From contig JASHRP010000253.1 in the NCBI GenBank assembly GCA_030037375.1, positions 1 to 34,564 of the forward strand: a stretch of 34,564 nucleotides of DNA, given 5' to 3'. Shown piece after piece: positions 18,089-25,509 of this stretch (position 1 is its first letter; the number at the start of each line of letters is the position of its first letter). Below the pieces are notes generated by a model. The model did no database searches and had not been told where the DNA came from. It worked only from the letters and a program-made list of their open reading frames with translations. Position numbers and translations under genes: made by a program. This stretch comes from Bryobacteraceae bacterium (GTDB lineage: Bacteria > Acidobacteriota > Terriglobia > Bryobacterales > Bryobacteraceae).

Positions 18089-18333
18089 GCGGGCCTCTTT
18101 TCGATCGTATACACCTGTTCGCTTAAGGGCCGGAACGGGTCGGGGGAAAACACTGCTTCCATGGGAAGCTGAAAAAACCGGCTGATTTTGAACGCGAGTT
18201 CGAGGGACGGGATGTAGTCACCGCGTTCGAGAAAGCCTATCGTCTGAGGATTTACACCCACATTTTCCGCAAGCTTCGCTCGCGAGAGATTCCTCTCGGC
18301 TCGCAACACGGCGATGCGGTTGTGAATCGACAT
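18085..18333 (-). CDS. Small XRE-family transcriptional regulator
   Basis: 82 residues, almost entirely a helix-turn-helix of Cro/CI type: RNLSRAKLAENVGVNPQTIGFLERGDY is the HTH core (about 14-40), followed by PSLELAFKISRFFQLP. The short single-domain form resembles YozG-like regulators. It is co-translated with the membrane protein after it. A TAGAAT -10 lies 6 nt before the ATG without a ribosome binding site, and an inverted repeat overlaps the likely -35, which suggests autoregulation. Confidence 0.9.
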   Translation of the reverse strand: MSIHNRIAVLRAERNLSRAKLAENVGVNPQTIGFLERGDYIPSLELAFKISRFFQLPMEAVFSPDPFRPLSEQVYTIEKRPA

Positions 18334-18339
18334 GCTTCT

Positions 18340-18370
18340 ATTCTAAAGCGAAGCGTTGCGTATCCGCAAC
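18340..18370 (-). promoter_or_regulatory. Leaderless promoter and candidate operator of the XRE gene
   Basis: On the minus strand TAGAAT (18345-18340) lies 6 nt before the ATG at 18333. TTGCGG, 18 nt further upstream, could be the -35. That hexamer is inside a perfect inverted repeat GTTGCG-tatc-CGCAAC (18355-18370). Binding of the small regulator there would block its own promoter; this is inferred from position. Confidence 0.45.
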
Positions 18371-18380
18371 ATGGCGCGCC

Positions 18381-18738
18381 TTAGCGTGGCGCTCGCACTC
18401 CGGCGTGTGAGCGCCGTTCATCCAGTGCAATCAGCATCCGTTTCAGAGCCACCAGCCGATAGCTGCGTTCCACAAGCCCCTTGACCACGTTCCAATCGAA
18501 GGTCTTATCGATCCACACGCTCAGCCATTGCCCGCGACCGTATGGAGTCGGAAAGAATAGAGGATTTCGAGACAGGCGCTCGGTATCGCCTTGGCCTAAC
18601 CGGAAGGCGATCGAGGGCCTGCCCTTGAATTGCCCGAAGGTTGCAAATGTCTTCTTGCCCGCCGCGAAATTCGGATGGTCGAACGAGCCCCGTTCCGCCA
18701 GGCAGCGCGAGGCACAACGTCCGCAGCTCTTCGAGCAC
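18381..18738 (-). pseudogene. MmcQ/YjbR-family gene broken by a frameshift
   Basis: The first frame, from GTG 18738, reads VLEELRTLCLALPGGT. The family signature then continues in the +1 frame as ERGSFDHPNFAAGKKTF, then GQGDTERLSRNPLFF, PYGRGQWLSVW and a C-terminal helix, to a TAA at 18381. Joined, they give a normal protein of this family (double-wing DNA-binding-like fold, function unclear), so the reading frame has shifted near 18690. The sequence GGAACGGGG at the junction would restore the frame if one GAACG unit were duplicated. Either a real slippage mutation or a sequencing or assembly error. Confidence 0.75.
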
Positions 18739-18795
18739 TCCTTCGGCTGAAGGGACCAGGTCTACTCCTTTTCGGCAGCAAATTGCGGTGCGCCT

Positions 18796-19158
18796 CTAAT
18801 TCCGGAACCCGCCCTCCAGCGCGAACCATTGCGGGTTCAGATTCCCCATCGGGGACTGCCGGATCTTATCCAGCTCCGCCTGCGGCCCGTGGACCTCCAG
18901 CCGCTCCACGTCGGAGATCTTCAGCGCCTCTTGCAGCAAGTCGCCGATATTTTCCGCGTGCTTCAGCAGCGCCGCCGCATCGGTATATCCTTCGCGGCAA
19001 TGCACGATGTCTCCGTTGAATGTGAAGGCGTAGTACAGGCACTCCGGTTCGGTCTTAGTCTTCTCCACGAACCGTTTGCACAAAGCCTTGAACTCTTCCA
19101 TCTTGCCGCTATGGATCTTGAAGTAAGGGTAAAGCGCGACGCACGCGTCTTGAGTCAT
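18796..19158 (-). CDS. Small ABM-fold (YgiN-like) monooxygenase-family protein
   Basis: 120 residues. VALYPYFKIHSGKMEEFKAL, ECLYYAFTFNGD, REGYTDAAALLKHAEN and VERLEVHGPQAELDKIR fit the dimeric alpha/beta-barrel (antibiotic biosynthesis monooxygenase) fold. These are small cytoplasmic proteins, some acting as cofactor-free oxygenases on quinone-like substrates. The gene begins 3 nt after plsC and ends the folC run. The enzymatic activity is not certain. Confidence 0.78.
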   Translation of the reverse strand: MTQDACVALYPYFKIHSGKMEEFKALCKRFVEKTKTEPECLYYAFTFNGDIVHCREGYTDAAALLKHAENIGDLLQEALKISDVERLEVHGPQAELDKIRQSPMGNLNPQWFALEGGFRN

Positions 19159-19161
19159 GGT

Positions 19162-19923
19162 CTATTCCTCTCGAAAGGACTCAACTTTACCACAGGCCGC
19201 CTTTGTCATAGTAAGCAACTCCGCCAGTTGATTTCGCGCATTCTCCGTGAGCGTTCCGCGATCCTTCACTGTCATTCCTACCGTCGGAATCGGCTCTCCG
19301 ATACGAACCTTCACCCGGCCGCTGCGGATGAGCACTGCGCCCATAGGCAAAATCTCGCGAGCCCCAATCAGCGCCACGGGCACCAACGGAGCCTGCGCCT
19401 TGATCGCGATGTACGCCGCTCCTTCCTTGAACTCCTGAAGCTTTCCATCGGCGCTGCGCCCGCCTTCGGAAAAGAAGAACGCGGACGTGCCGTCGGATTC
19501 AATCAGCTTGGCCGTCTGGCCCAGCGTTCGCACCGCGCCTCTGGGATCGTCCAAAGGGACCGCGATGTGCCCTGCCGTCTTCAGGTGCCAGCCGATGAAC
19601 ACCCACGGAAACTTGAACAGCTCCTCCTTCGCCAAGAAGCGGAACTGCACCGGAATGCTGGCAAGAATGATCGGAGTATCCGCGTAACTCAGATGGTTCG
19701 CCGAAAACACGTACGGCCCCGACGCTCGCAAATGCTCCAGTCCCTCCACATCCAGCCGCACATTCGCGAAAAACATGAGCGAGCGGGCCCACATCCTCGC
19801 GATCGCGATTTGCGCGCGTTCCGTTCGCCGGAACAGCGCTACGGCCGCGCTCATTACGCCGAAGAAGGCCGTCGAAACAAGAACTGCCGGAAGGACGAAT
19901 CCCAGGCTCCACGCCTTTGTCAT
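19162..19923 (-). CDS. plsC: 1-acyl-sn-glycerol-3-phosphate acyltransferase
   Basis: 253 residues. It has a hydrophobic N-terminal membrane segment (about 8-30), the catalytic NHLSYADTP (H-x4-D, about 77-85) and the substrate-binding EGGRSADGKLQEFKEGA, plus the VPVALIG segment. It should acylate lysophosphatidate to phosphatidate at the inner membrane during phospholipid synthesis. It starts 7 nt after the heme/copper gene and is followed closely by the ABM protein. The family is certain; it could serve another lipid acceptor. Confidence 0.88.
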   Translation of the reverse strand: MTKAWSLGFVLPAVLVSTAFFGVMSAAVALFRRTERAQIAIARMWARSLMFFANVRLDVEGLEHLRASGPYVFSANHLSYADTPIILASIPVQFRFLAKEELFKFPWVFIGWHLKTAGHIAVPLDDPRGAVRTLGQTAKLIESDGTSAFFFSEGGRSADGKLQEFKEGAAYIAIKAQAPLVPVALIGAREILPMGAVLIRSGRVKVRIGEPIPTVGMTVKDRGTLTENARNQLAELLTMTKAACGKVESFREE

Positions 19924-19930
19924 TAAGTGG

Positions 19931-21370
19931 CTATTGTAAGCGTGCGCGCAAAAAATCCATTAGCGTCTTGCGCTCCTCATCGTCCAGCTTGCCGTCATGA
20001 TTGCGGTCGAACAAGCTGATCGCCATCGACAGGCGAGCTCGCGCCTGCGGACTGATCTCCGGCGGGAAGTCGTTCAGATTATCGGCCTGCGCCAGGAACT
20101 CATTGATAAATTCCAGGCCGATCTGCTTCTGAAACAGTGCCTGGTCGTCCATCGATTTCAGCTTCACGCTCAAGAACGCCACCGCCATCTCATCTGTCGT
20201 CTGTTCGCCCCAATGCACGTTCACCGGCGGATGCGACGGGTTGCGGATATTCGCCACAGAGTTGTCGTAGGTGTACTCGATCTCCACTCGAGTGCCCTTC
20301 GGAAGCTTTACCGGCTCCTTGTAGCGGTACTGTCCCTGCCAGTTGAAATCCCAATCCTTGATCCAGATCATATGCTGCACGGTTCCATCCGGCAGTTTCG
20401 CGTCGATCTTCATGTCCTTGCCCAGGTAGTGGGCGTGCGGCGTGATACCTAGCACCTCCACATCCTGCGGAATCGTGATTCCCGCCTTGACCACGTAATG
20501 CGACTCTCCCGCTGGAATGTGAATCGCCCGCGAGTTGATGAACACCATTCCGCGCCCGACCGTCGGCGGATCGCCGAACGTCATCCCCAGCGAGGATTGG
20601 TCTTGCTCCGCCTTCCCCGATGGATGATAGTGAATCTGCAACACCAAATCGCTGCCCTTAGGAACCGTCAGCGACATTCCCGGTCCGGCCACGCTTGGGC
20701 TTCCGCCGGGAGCCCAGCCGGCCACCATGCTGATCGGCGCGAATCCCGGCCCACCAAAACACGGGTAGCTATTTCCGTTTCGAGCCAGCCTGCGCGCGTT
20801 CCCGTCGGGATCGCTGAACACGATCGCATGATGCACGATCTTGCGATTGTCCGGCCGGAACTCGAACGATTTTACGTACGCGTCGTGATCCAGGTTCATC
20901 GGAATCACGAAGCAGCGGTATTGATCCGGCCCGTCAGCGGGAAGCGAATACGCCTGCTCCAGCTTGAACACCTTGTCCGGCTGCCCTGCCTGCCAGCCGT
21001 CAGTGAATGTCGGCGGCGTGGGCTTCTCCGAAGCGTTCCCTTCCGGAGCGCCATTCGCTGCCCAATCCTTCAGGGTCGCGATCTGCGCGTCGCTCAGCCG
21101 CCGCTCATTCTGGAACTCGCCGTAGCCTGGCTCCGCCTTCCATGGCGGCATGAAGCGGCTTTGCGTCACCGTCGCGATCTGTTTAGCTCGCTTGGCCGCG
21201 TCCTGATACGTCAGCAGCGAAAACGGCGCGACCTCCCCCGGCCGGTGGCACGTCGCGCAATTGCTGTACAGAATCGGCGCGATGTCATGATTGAAAGTCG
21301 GAGTCGCAGCCGCGGCTGCCATCGCACCGGCCAAGCCGGCCCAAATCAAATTGCGCATCGAATGTCTCAC
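19931..21370 (-). CDS. Exported c-type heme / copper type II monooxygenase-like protein with EF-hand
   Basis: 479 residues, paralogue of the protein at 4096. Signal peptide about 1-22; c-heme site CATCH (38-42); a MPPW segment; then probable copper ligands in IVHHAIVFSD, LQIHYHPSG, TPHAHYLGKDM and TTDEMAVAF. The C-terminus adds a calcium EF-hand loop, DRNHDGKLDDEE (about 455-466), absent from the paralogue. The GTG start forms GTGA with the redoxin stop; an ATG at 21358 is the alternative. It is translationally coupled to a redoxin that may donate or tune electrons. Substrate unknown. Confidence 0.77.
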   Translation of the reverse strand: MRHSMRNLIWAGLAGAMAAAAATPTFNHDIAPILYSNCATCHRPGEVAPFSLLTYQDAAKRAKQIATVTQSRFMPPWKAEPGYGEFQNERRLSDAQIATLKDWAANGAPEGNASEKPTPPTFTDGWQAGQPDKVFKLEQAYSLPADGPDQYRCFVIPMNLDHDAYVKSFEFRPDNRKIVHHAIVFSDPDGNARRLARNGNSYPCFGGPGFAPISMVAGWAPGGSPSVAGPGMSLTVPKGSDLVLQIHYHPSGKAEQDQSSLGMTFGDPPTVGRGMVFINSRAIHIPAGESHYVVKAGITIPQDVEVLGITPHAHYLGKDMKIDAKLPDGTVQHMIWIKDWDFNWQGQYRYKEPVKLPKGTRVEIEYTYDNSVANIRNPSHPPVNVHWGEQTTDEMAVAFLSVKLKSMDDQALFQKQIGLEFINEFLAQADNLNDFPPEISPQARARLSMAISLFDRNHDGKLDDEERKTLMDFLRARLQ

Positions 21371-21948
21371 TTAACTGGAATAATGGAACAACCGACCGGC
21401 TGCACAAACGCCTTCGCTACCGGTTTTCCGGTGAGGCTCGCGTCGATCGCATCCCGCAGCTCATGCACCGTGGCCTGATTCCGAGCCTGCCCGAATCCTT
21501 CCACGCGATTGTCGATCCGTCCCAAATACACCAACCCGGACCGCGGAGAAATGACCGCAGACTCAGGATTCGTATCGGCGTTCGTATACTTCACCAGAAT
21601 TTGCGTTGGATCGATCAGCACCGGGAACATGTACGCGAAATCCTTCACGTGCTTGCGAAGATCGGCGAGCGGCACGCTCGTATCCGTCATCACTCCGTAG
21701 AACCGCACGCCGCGCGACCCATACTCCTTCGCGATGCGATTCATCTCCGGGACATACCCATTGCTGATCGGGCAGTCAGTGGTGAGGAAGAACAGCACCA
21801 CGTTTGAGCCCTTCCACTCCGCGTCGGTATGCGTCGCCCCCGAGGTATCCTGTAGCGAAAACCGCGGCGCCTCCTTGATCAAAGACGCGCCCCAACCGCT
21901 CATCGCCAAACTCGCGGCGAAAAAAACTATCGCACTACGGCATCCCAT
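21367..21948 (-). CDS. Exported thioredoxin-fold redoxin (AhpC/TSA type)
   Basis: 193 residues with a signal peptide (about 1-20). The active-site segment FFLTTDCPISNGYVPEMNRI has a single Cys in DCPIS instead of CxxC. A second Cys close to the end (VGCSI) could form a disulfide with it. The fold is that of the AhpC/TSA redoxins. The gene overlaps the folC end by 22 nt, and its stop overlaps the heme/copper gene start. The coupling suggests redox partnership outside the cytoplasm; this is inferred. Confidence 0.8.
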   Translation of the reverse strand: MGCRSAIVFFAASLAMSGWGASLIKEAPRFSLQDTSGATHTDAEWKGSNVVLFFLTTDCPISNGYVPEMNRIAKEYGSRGVRFYGVMTDTSVPLADLRKHVKDFAYMFPVLIDPTQILVKYTNADTNPESAVISPRSGLVYLGRIDNRVEGFGQARNQATVHELRDAIDASLTGKPVAKAFVQPVGCSIIPVK

Positions 21949-23219
21949 AACTGACCTCTACAACTAGAATACGCAAGCCGCGCCTCGCCGATCAGAAAAA
22001 GTGATCCCGTCACCACCACCACATCGTCAGCGGACACTTCGGAGTTCACCAACTCCATGGCGGCGCTAAAGTTCTCCGCGGTCCAACCCTTCCCCGCCAG
22101 CTCTCGCAGAGCCTCCGGACGCACTGCTCGCGACCCTTCGGGTGCTGTAAGAACCAGCTCATCCGCCAATGGAAACAGAACCTCCGCGATCTCCTCCACG
22201 GACTTGTCTCGCATCGCCCCGTAAATCATCCACAGCTTCTTTCCCGCGTAGAACCGTTCGAGATAGCGCCGCAGCGCCCGCGCCCCCGCCGGATTATGCG
22301 CCCCATCCAGGATCACATCCGGATTCGGCGCGACGCACTCCAGTCTCCCTGGCCATCGCGCCTCCGCGATTCCATCCGCCGGCACTCCGAGCTCCCATAA
22401 AACCAGCACCGCGGTAACCGCGTTATCCACTTGATGCTCTCCGGCCAGAGGACACCGCAGCCCGTTGAAGCTGCACCCGCGCGCATCGATCTCAAGATCC
22501 CGAATCTCGAAATCCGCGGCCCGGATCACTCGGATTCCCAACTCCCGCGCCCGCTCCTCCAGCACCGATTCCGCCTCCGGCCGCTGCTTCGCGAACACCG
22601 CCGGAACTCCCGGCTTGAGAATCCCCGCCTTCTCGCCCGCGATCGCCTCGATCGTATGGCCCAGATACGCCTCATGATCGAAGTCGATCGCAGTGATCGC
22701 CGTCACCGCGGGCACGATCACATTCGTCGCATCCAGCCTTCCCCCGAGCCCCGTCTCGATCACCGCCGTCTCCACGCCCAGCTCGCGAAACAGCCAAAAT
22801 CCCATCGCCGTCACGGTCTCGAAATACGTGGGATGGCAATCCAGATCCAGCTTCTCCGAGGTCTCGTGCACCACTTCGAACGCTCTCCGGAACTGCTCCT
22901 TTGTTACCGGAATCCCGTCGATTTGAATCCGCTCGACTGGCTCGATCAAATGCGGCGACGTAAACAATCCCGTGCGCACGCCCGCCGCCCGCAGCCCGGC
23001 CTCGACCATCGCGCACGTCGAGCCTTTCCCATTCGTCCCCGCAACGTGCACCGTCCGGTAAGCATTCTGCGGATCGCCCAGCGCCTTCAAAACCGCGCGA
23101 ATCCGCTCCAGCCCCAGTTTCGCCGTCTTGATCTCGTTGCCGAGCGCGTATAGAAAATTTACTGAGTCGGGATAATCCAAATGGCAGGTCTCAACCGTAG
23201 AATAGTCCAATGAGCACAT
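21927..23219 (-). CDS. folC: Folylpolyglutamate synthase / dihydrofolate synthase
   Basis: 430 residues from ATG 23219; 417 from a TTG at 23180. The TTG fits the usual FolC beginning (LDYPDSVNFLYALGNE) and avoids a 10-nt overlap with the divergent methyltransferase, so I slightly favour it. Motifs: P-loop AGTNGKGST (about 60), GLGGRLDATN, FDHEAYLG and the C-terminal domain GAHNPAGAR. It adds glutamate to dihydropteroate and folates in the cytoplasm. The C-terminus extends past the usual GSLFLIGEAR by about 17 residues into the redoxin start. It leads the run folC, redoxin, copper protein, plsC, ABM. Confidence 0.9.
   Translation of the reverse strand: MCSLDYSTVETCHLDYPDSVNFLYALGNEIKTAKLGLERIRAVLKALGDPQNAYRTVHVAGTNGKGSTCAMVEAGLRAAGVRTGLFTSPHLIEPVERIQIDGIPVTKEQFRRAFEVVHETSEKLDLDCHPTYFETVTAMGFWLFRELGVETAVIETGLGGRLDATNVIVPAVTAITAIDFDHEAYLGHTIEAIAGEKAGILKPGVPAVFAKQRPEAESVLEERARELGIRVIRAADFEIRDLEIDARGCSFNGLRCPLAGEHQVDNAVTAVLVLWELGVPADGIAEARWPGRLECVAPNPDVILDGAHNPAGARALRRYLERFYAGKKLWMIYGAMRDKSVEEIAEVLFPLADELVLTAPEGSRAVRPEALRELAGKGWTAENFSAAMELVNSEVSADDVVVVTGSLFLIGEARLAYSSCRGQLWDAVVR
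23198..23204 (+). promoter_or_regulatory. Overlapping divergent -10 elements
   Basis: TAGAAT (23198-23203, plus) lies 6 nt before the ATG at 23210, with no ribosome binding site, so the methyltransferase mRNA is probably leaderless. The opposite strand of the same bases reads TATTCT (23204-23199), a possible -10 for folC if that gene starts at the TTG at 23180. Confidence 0.4.
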
Positions 23220-24229
23220 CCCCTCAAACCATCCCGCCGCATGCCGCCATGATGCAACTGCTGATGGGCGGCATGATTAGCGGAGCCGTATCGGCGCTTG
23301 CGCGCCTCGGCGTGCCCGATCACCTCGGTTCGACGCCGCAATCCGCCGACGAACTCGCGCTGAAAGTCGGCGCTGAGGCCGTACCGCTTTATCGCCTGAT
23401 GCGGGCCTGCGCCGCCGTCGGTGTTCTCGCCGAGGGCTCCGATGGCAAATTTTCGCAAACGCCGCTGTCCGAGCTTCTGCGCAGCAACGGACCGGTCAGT
23501 CTTCGCGGCTGGGCCATGATGAATTCGCAAGAATGGCACATGCGTGGCTGGGAGCACCTGGAGTATTGCGTGCGTACCGGGAAGCAGGCGCTCGACAAGA
23601 TCTACGGCAAACCCGCGTTTGAGTTGCTCAACGAGCGTCCCGAGATCGCATCCGTTTTCAATCACGCGATGACCGATCTCTCGCGGCTGGACAGTCCCGC
23701 GGTTGCCGAGGCTTATTCCTTCGAAGGCATCGGACACATAACCGACGTCGGCGGCGGCCACGGTCTCCTTTTGGCCACGATCCTGGAGCGCCACCTGCAC
23801 CTGCGCGGGACTCTCTATGAAACTCCGAAAGTGATCGAAGGCGCCCACACCGGTCCACTCGCGCTGGTCATGGACCGTTGCACGCTCATCGGCGGAGACA
23901 TGTTCACGTCGATCCCGCCTGGAGCGGATGCCTACATCATGAAGCACATCATTCACGATTGGCCCGATGAGCTAAGCCTCAAAATCTTGCGGGGCTGCCG
24001 CGCTGGGATCGATCCCGGCGGTAAATTGCTCGTGGTCGATCAAGTCATTCAACCCGGCAACGACTTCGATCCCGGCAAATTCCTCGACCTCGAAATGCTC
24101 ATCTTCCCCGGCGGCCACGAGCGCACCGAAAAGCAATTCCGCGATCTCTTCGGTGCCTCCGGCTGGCGCTTGAACCGCATTATCCCGACGCCCGCCGGAA
24201 TCTCGATCGTCGAGGGCCGCCCGGCCTAA
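23210..24229 (+). CDS. O-methyltransferase of the acetylserotonin/hydroxyindole type
   Basis: 339 residues. An N-terminal helical dimerisation domain (about 10-100, with ISGAVSALARLGVPDHLG) precedes a Rossmann SAM domain. Motif I is ITDVGGGHGLLLATIL (about 174-189), and a conserved MKHIIHDWPDE segment holds the His that acts as base in plant and bacterial small-molecule O-methyltransferases. Probably methylates a hydroxyl on a secondary metabolite or quinone-like compound; the substrate is unknown. The gene stands alone, its stop overlapping the convergent TrmO-like gene by 4 nt. Confidence 0.85.
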   Translation: MSTSPQTIPPHAAMMQLLMGGMISGAVSALARLGVPDHLGSTPQSADELALKVGAEAVPLYRLMRACAAVGVLAEGSDGKFSQTPLSELLRSNGPVSLRGWAMMNSQEWHMRGWEHLEYCVRTGKQALDKIYGKPAFELLNERPEIASVFNHAMTDLSRLDSPAVAEAYSFEGIGHITDVGGGHGLLLATILERHLHLRGTLYETPKVIEGAHTGPLALVMDRCTLIGGDMFTSIPPGADAYIMKHIIHDWPDELSLKILRGCRAGIDPGGKLLVVDQVIQPGNDFDPGKFLDLEMLIFPGGHERTEKQFRDLFGASGWRLNRIIPTPAGISIVEGRPA

Positions 24230-24693
24230 CGCGTCTTCCAGTACTCCGCCATCAACTCGCGCGACCAAGCGGGTTCCCGGATTTCGCCTCGCGGCAGGAA
24301 CCCGCTCATTACCGGCTTGATGTCGAGCACGGGAGTCCCATCAATCGCGTCCAATTCGGCGACCACCAACGTCCGCCCCTCCCGCCGCATAATCCGGCAC
24401 ACGGTGCTGCCGATCCGGTTCGGCCGCTCCTTCTTACGCTGAGCGAAAATCCCGACCGCGGGCCACTCCGGATTCCCACGCGGATGCCACGCGCCCGTCA
24501 CGATTTTCCCCGCATCCACGCGATCGAAATGAAAAATCACCTCCGCGTGCGAGAACTCTTCGATTCCCGCGAGCGCCTCCGGCCCGAACCGCTCGTCTAA
24601 AACAATCCGCGATTCGCTTCCGCCCCAATAATCGTCCTTCGCCTCCGTCCGCGAAGCCTCGACCCTGCCGATCGGCATCATCTCAATGCGCAT
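24226..24693 (-). CDS. trmO: TrmO/TsaA-family SAM-dependent tRNA methyltransferase
   Basis: 155 residues. Family motifs of the UPF0066 (YaeB/VirR) fold are present: PIGRVEASRTEAKDDYWGG at the N-terminus, HPRGNPEWPAVGIFAQRKKERPNRIG in the middle and AIDGTPVLDIKP after it. E. coli TrmO methylates N6-threonylcarbamoyladenosine at position 37 of tRNA-Thr. This version is a single domain without the C-terminal extension. It has a leaderless-type promoter. Some family members may have another target, so the symbol is tentative. Confidence 0.82.
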   Translation of the reverse strand: MRIEMMPIGRVEASRTEAKDDYWGGSESRIVLDERFGPEALAGIEEFSHAEVIFHFDRVDAGKIVTGAWHPRGNPEWPAVGIFAQRKKERPNRIGSTVCRIMRREGRTLVVAELDAIDGTPVLDIKPVMSGFLPRGEIREPAWSRELMAEYWKTR

Positions 24694-24700
24694 GCCGCTG

Positions 24701-24706
24701 AGTATA
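24701..24706 (-). promoter_or_regulatory. Leaderless -10 of the TrmO-like gene
   Basis: On the minus strand TATACT (five of six to TATAAT) sits 7 nt before the ATG at 24693. The 7-nt spacer cagcggc is not a ribosome binding site, so the message should start at the ATG. No good -35 is seen. Confidence 0.5.
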
Positions 24707-24732
24707 CTGAAAACGTCGCGTCCGACCCCTAA

Positions 24733-24885
24733 GACCCTCCCGCGCCAGGATTCGCCAAGGCATGTTCCCGCGTGGCCAACAATCCGGATTTAAAGAACTT
24801 CCAGTTCCCTCCGACCGTCAGCATCACCATGCAAGTCAATGGCGTCAGCAGCCAGATCGGCGTGGCTCTCTCGATCTCCCCGTAG
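24733..24885 (+). pseudogene. Decayed C-terminal fragment of a secreted acidobacterial protein
   Basis: An open stretch after TAA 24730 runs to TAG 24885 without a start codon near its beginning. Its last part reads VSITMQVNGVSSQIGVALSIS, which resembles the closing beta-strands of the TIGR03437-like C-terminal domains found on many Solibacter exported proteins. No upstream part of such a gene is present. I take it as a remnant of a lost or rearranged gene, with modest certainty. The rest of the region between the TrmO-like and Uma2 genes shows nothing else. Confidence 0.35.
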
Positions 24886-24887
24886 TT

Positions 24888-25406
24888 TTAGGCGTCCCGG
24901 TCAAACGCGCTTTCGAGCGGAATGTCAATATCCGGATTCTCCGCGCGCAGCGTCGCTGCGGCCATCCCCTCCGGATGCTGGCGCGAATAAATGAGTGCCG
25001 CCTTCTCCTCCGGATCAATCACCCAGACCCATTCCACGCCGATGGAAAGATAATCCTCAATCTTCGGAACTATCCGCACCATCCGATCTTCGGGCGACAA
25101 TATCTCGACGGCGAGGAACGGAGGAACCGTAGGAATATGGGTACCGATGTTATCGTCACGCCAGACCGAAATATCGGGAACTCTAAAGCGGCGAGGATGT
25201 ATCTGGACCCTGAGCTCTGTCATCACGCGGATTCCCAGCGTTTTCCGGAACCGCCATAACAAGCGGTACAAGTTGCCCTGAACATCGGCATGCGGAATTT
25301 CGCCCATATTCCTCTCGACCACTTCGCCATCAACGTATTCGCAATCTGGGCCCTCAAAGCTGGTTCGAAGGTACTCTTCGACATCCATCAGGACTTTGGT
25401 GCTCAT
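24888..25406 (-). CDS. Uma2 family (DUF820) PD-(D/E)xK nuclease-like protein
   Basis: 172 residues. The family pattern is visible: YVDGEVVERNMGE near the start, VPDISVW with the metal-binding Asp, FLAVEILSPEDR with the second acid, and GVEWVWVIDPEEK. These proteins have a restriction-endonuclease-like fold and are multiplied in cyanobacteria and Acidobacteriota; their role is unknown. GAGG lies 5 nt before the ATG. The gene is divergent from the sigma factor operon with 103 nt between. Confidence 0.85.
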   Translation of the reverse strand: MSTKVLMDVEEYLRTSFEGPDCEYVDGEVVERNMGEIPHADVQGNLYRLLWRFRKTLGIRVMTELRVQIHPRRFRVPDISVWRDDNIGTHIPTVPPFLAVEILSPEDRMVRIVPKIEDYLSIGVEWVWVIDPEEKAALIYSRQHPEGMAAATLRAENPDIDIPLESAFDRDA

Positions 25407-25416
25407 CGGAACCTCA

Positions 25417-25443
25417 TTGGCATTATCCCACCCACGCTACACT
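25417..25443 (+). promoter_or_regulatory. Possible sigma-70 promoter of the sigma factor/secretion operon
   Basis: TTGGCA (25417-25422, five of six) and TACACT (25438-25443, four of six) are separated by 15 nt, shorter than ideal. GGAAC at 25408-25412 resembles an ECF -35, but I find no fitting -10 GTC at the right distance. CGGAG precedes the GTG start at 25510. Confidence 0.3.
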
Positions 25444-25509
25444 CGGAAAAAGATGTCCCCCTCCGACTTTTTCCACACCTCCCTCGTCTCTACCAACGGA
25501 GCCATTTGA

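Noticed and set aside
25408-25412. GGAAC as an ECF -35 element for autoregulation of the sigma operon
   Set aside because: No matching -10 at the expected distance could be found, and the bases are next to the Uma2 start codon; kept only as a remark.
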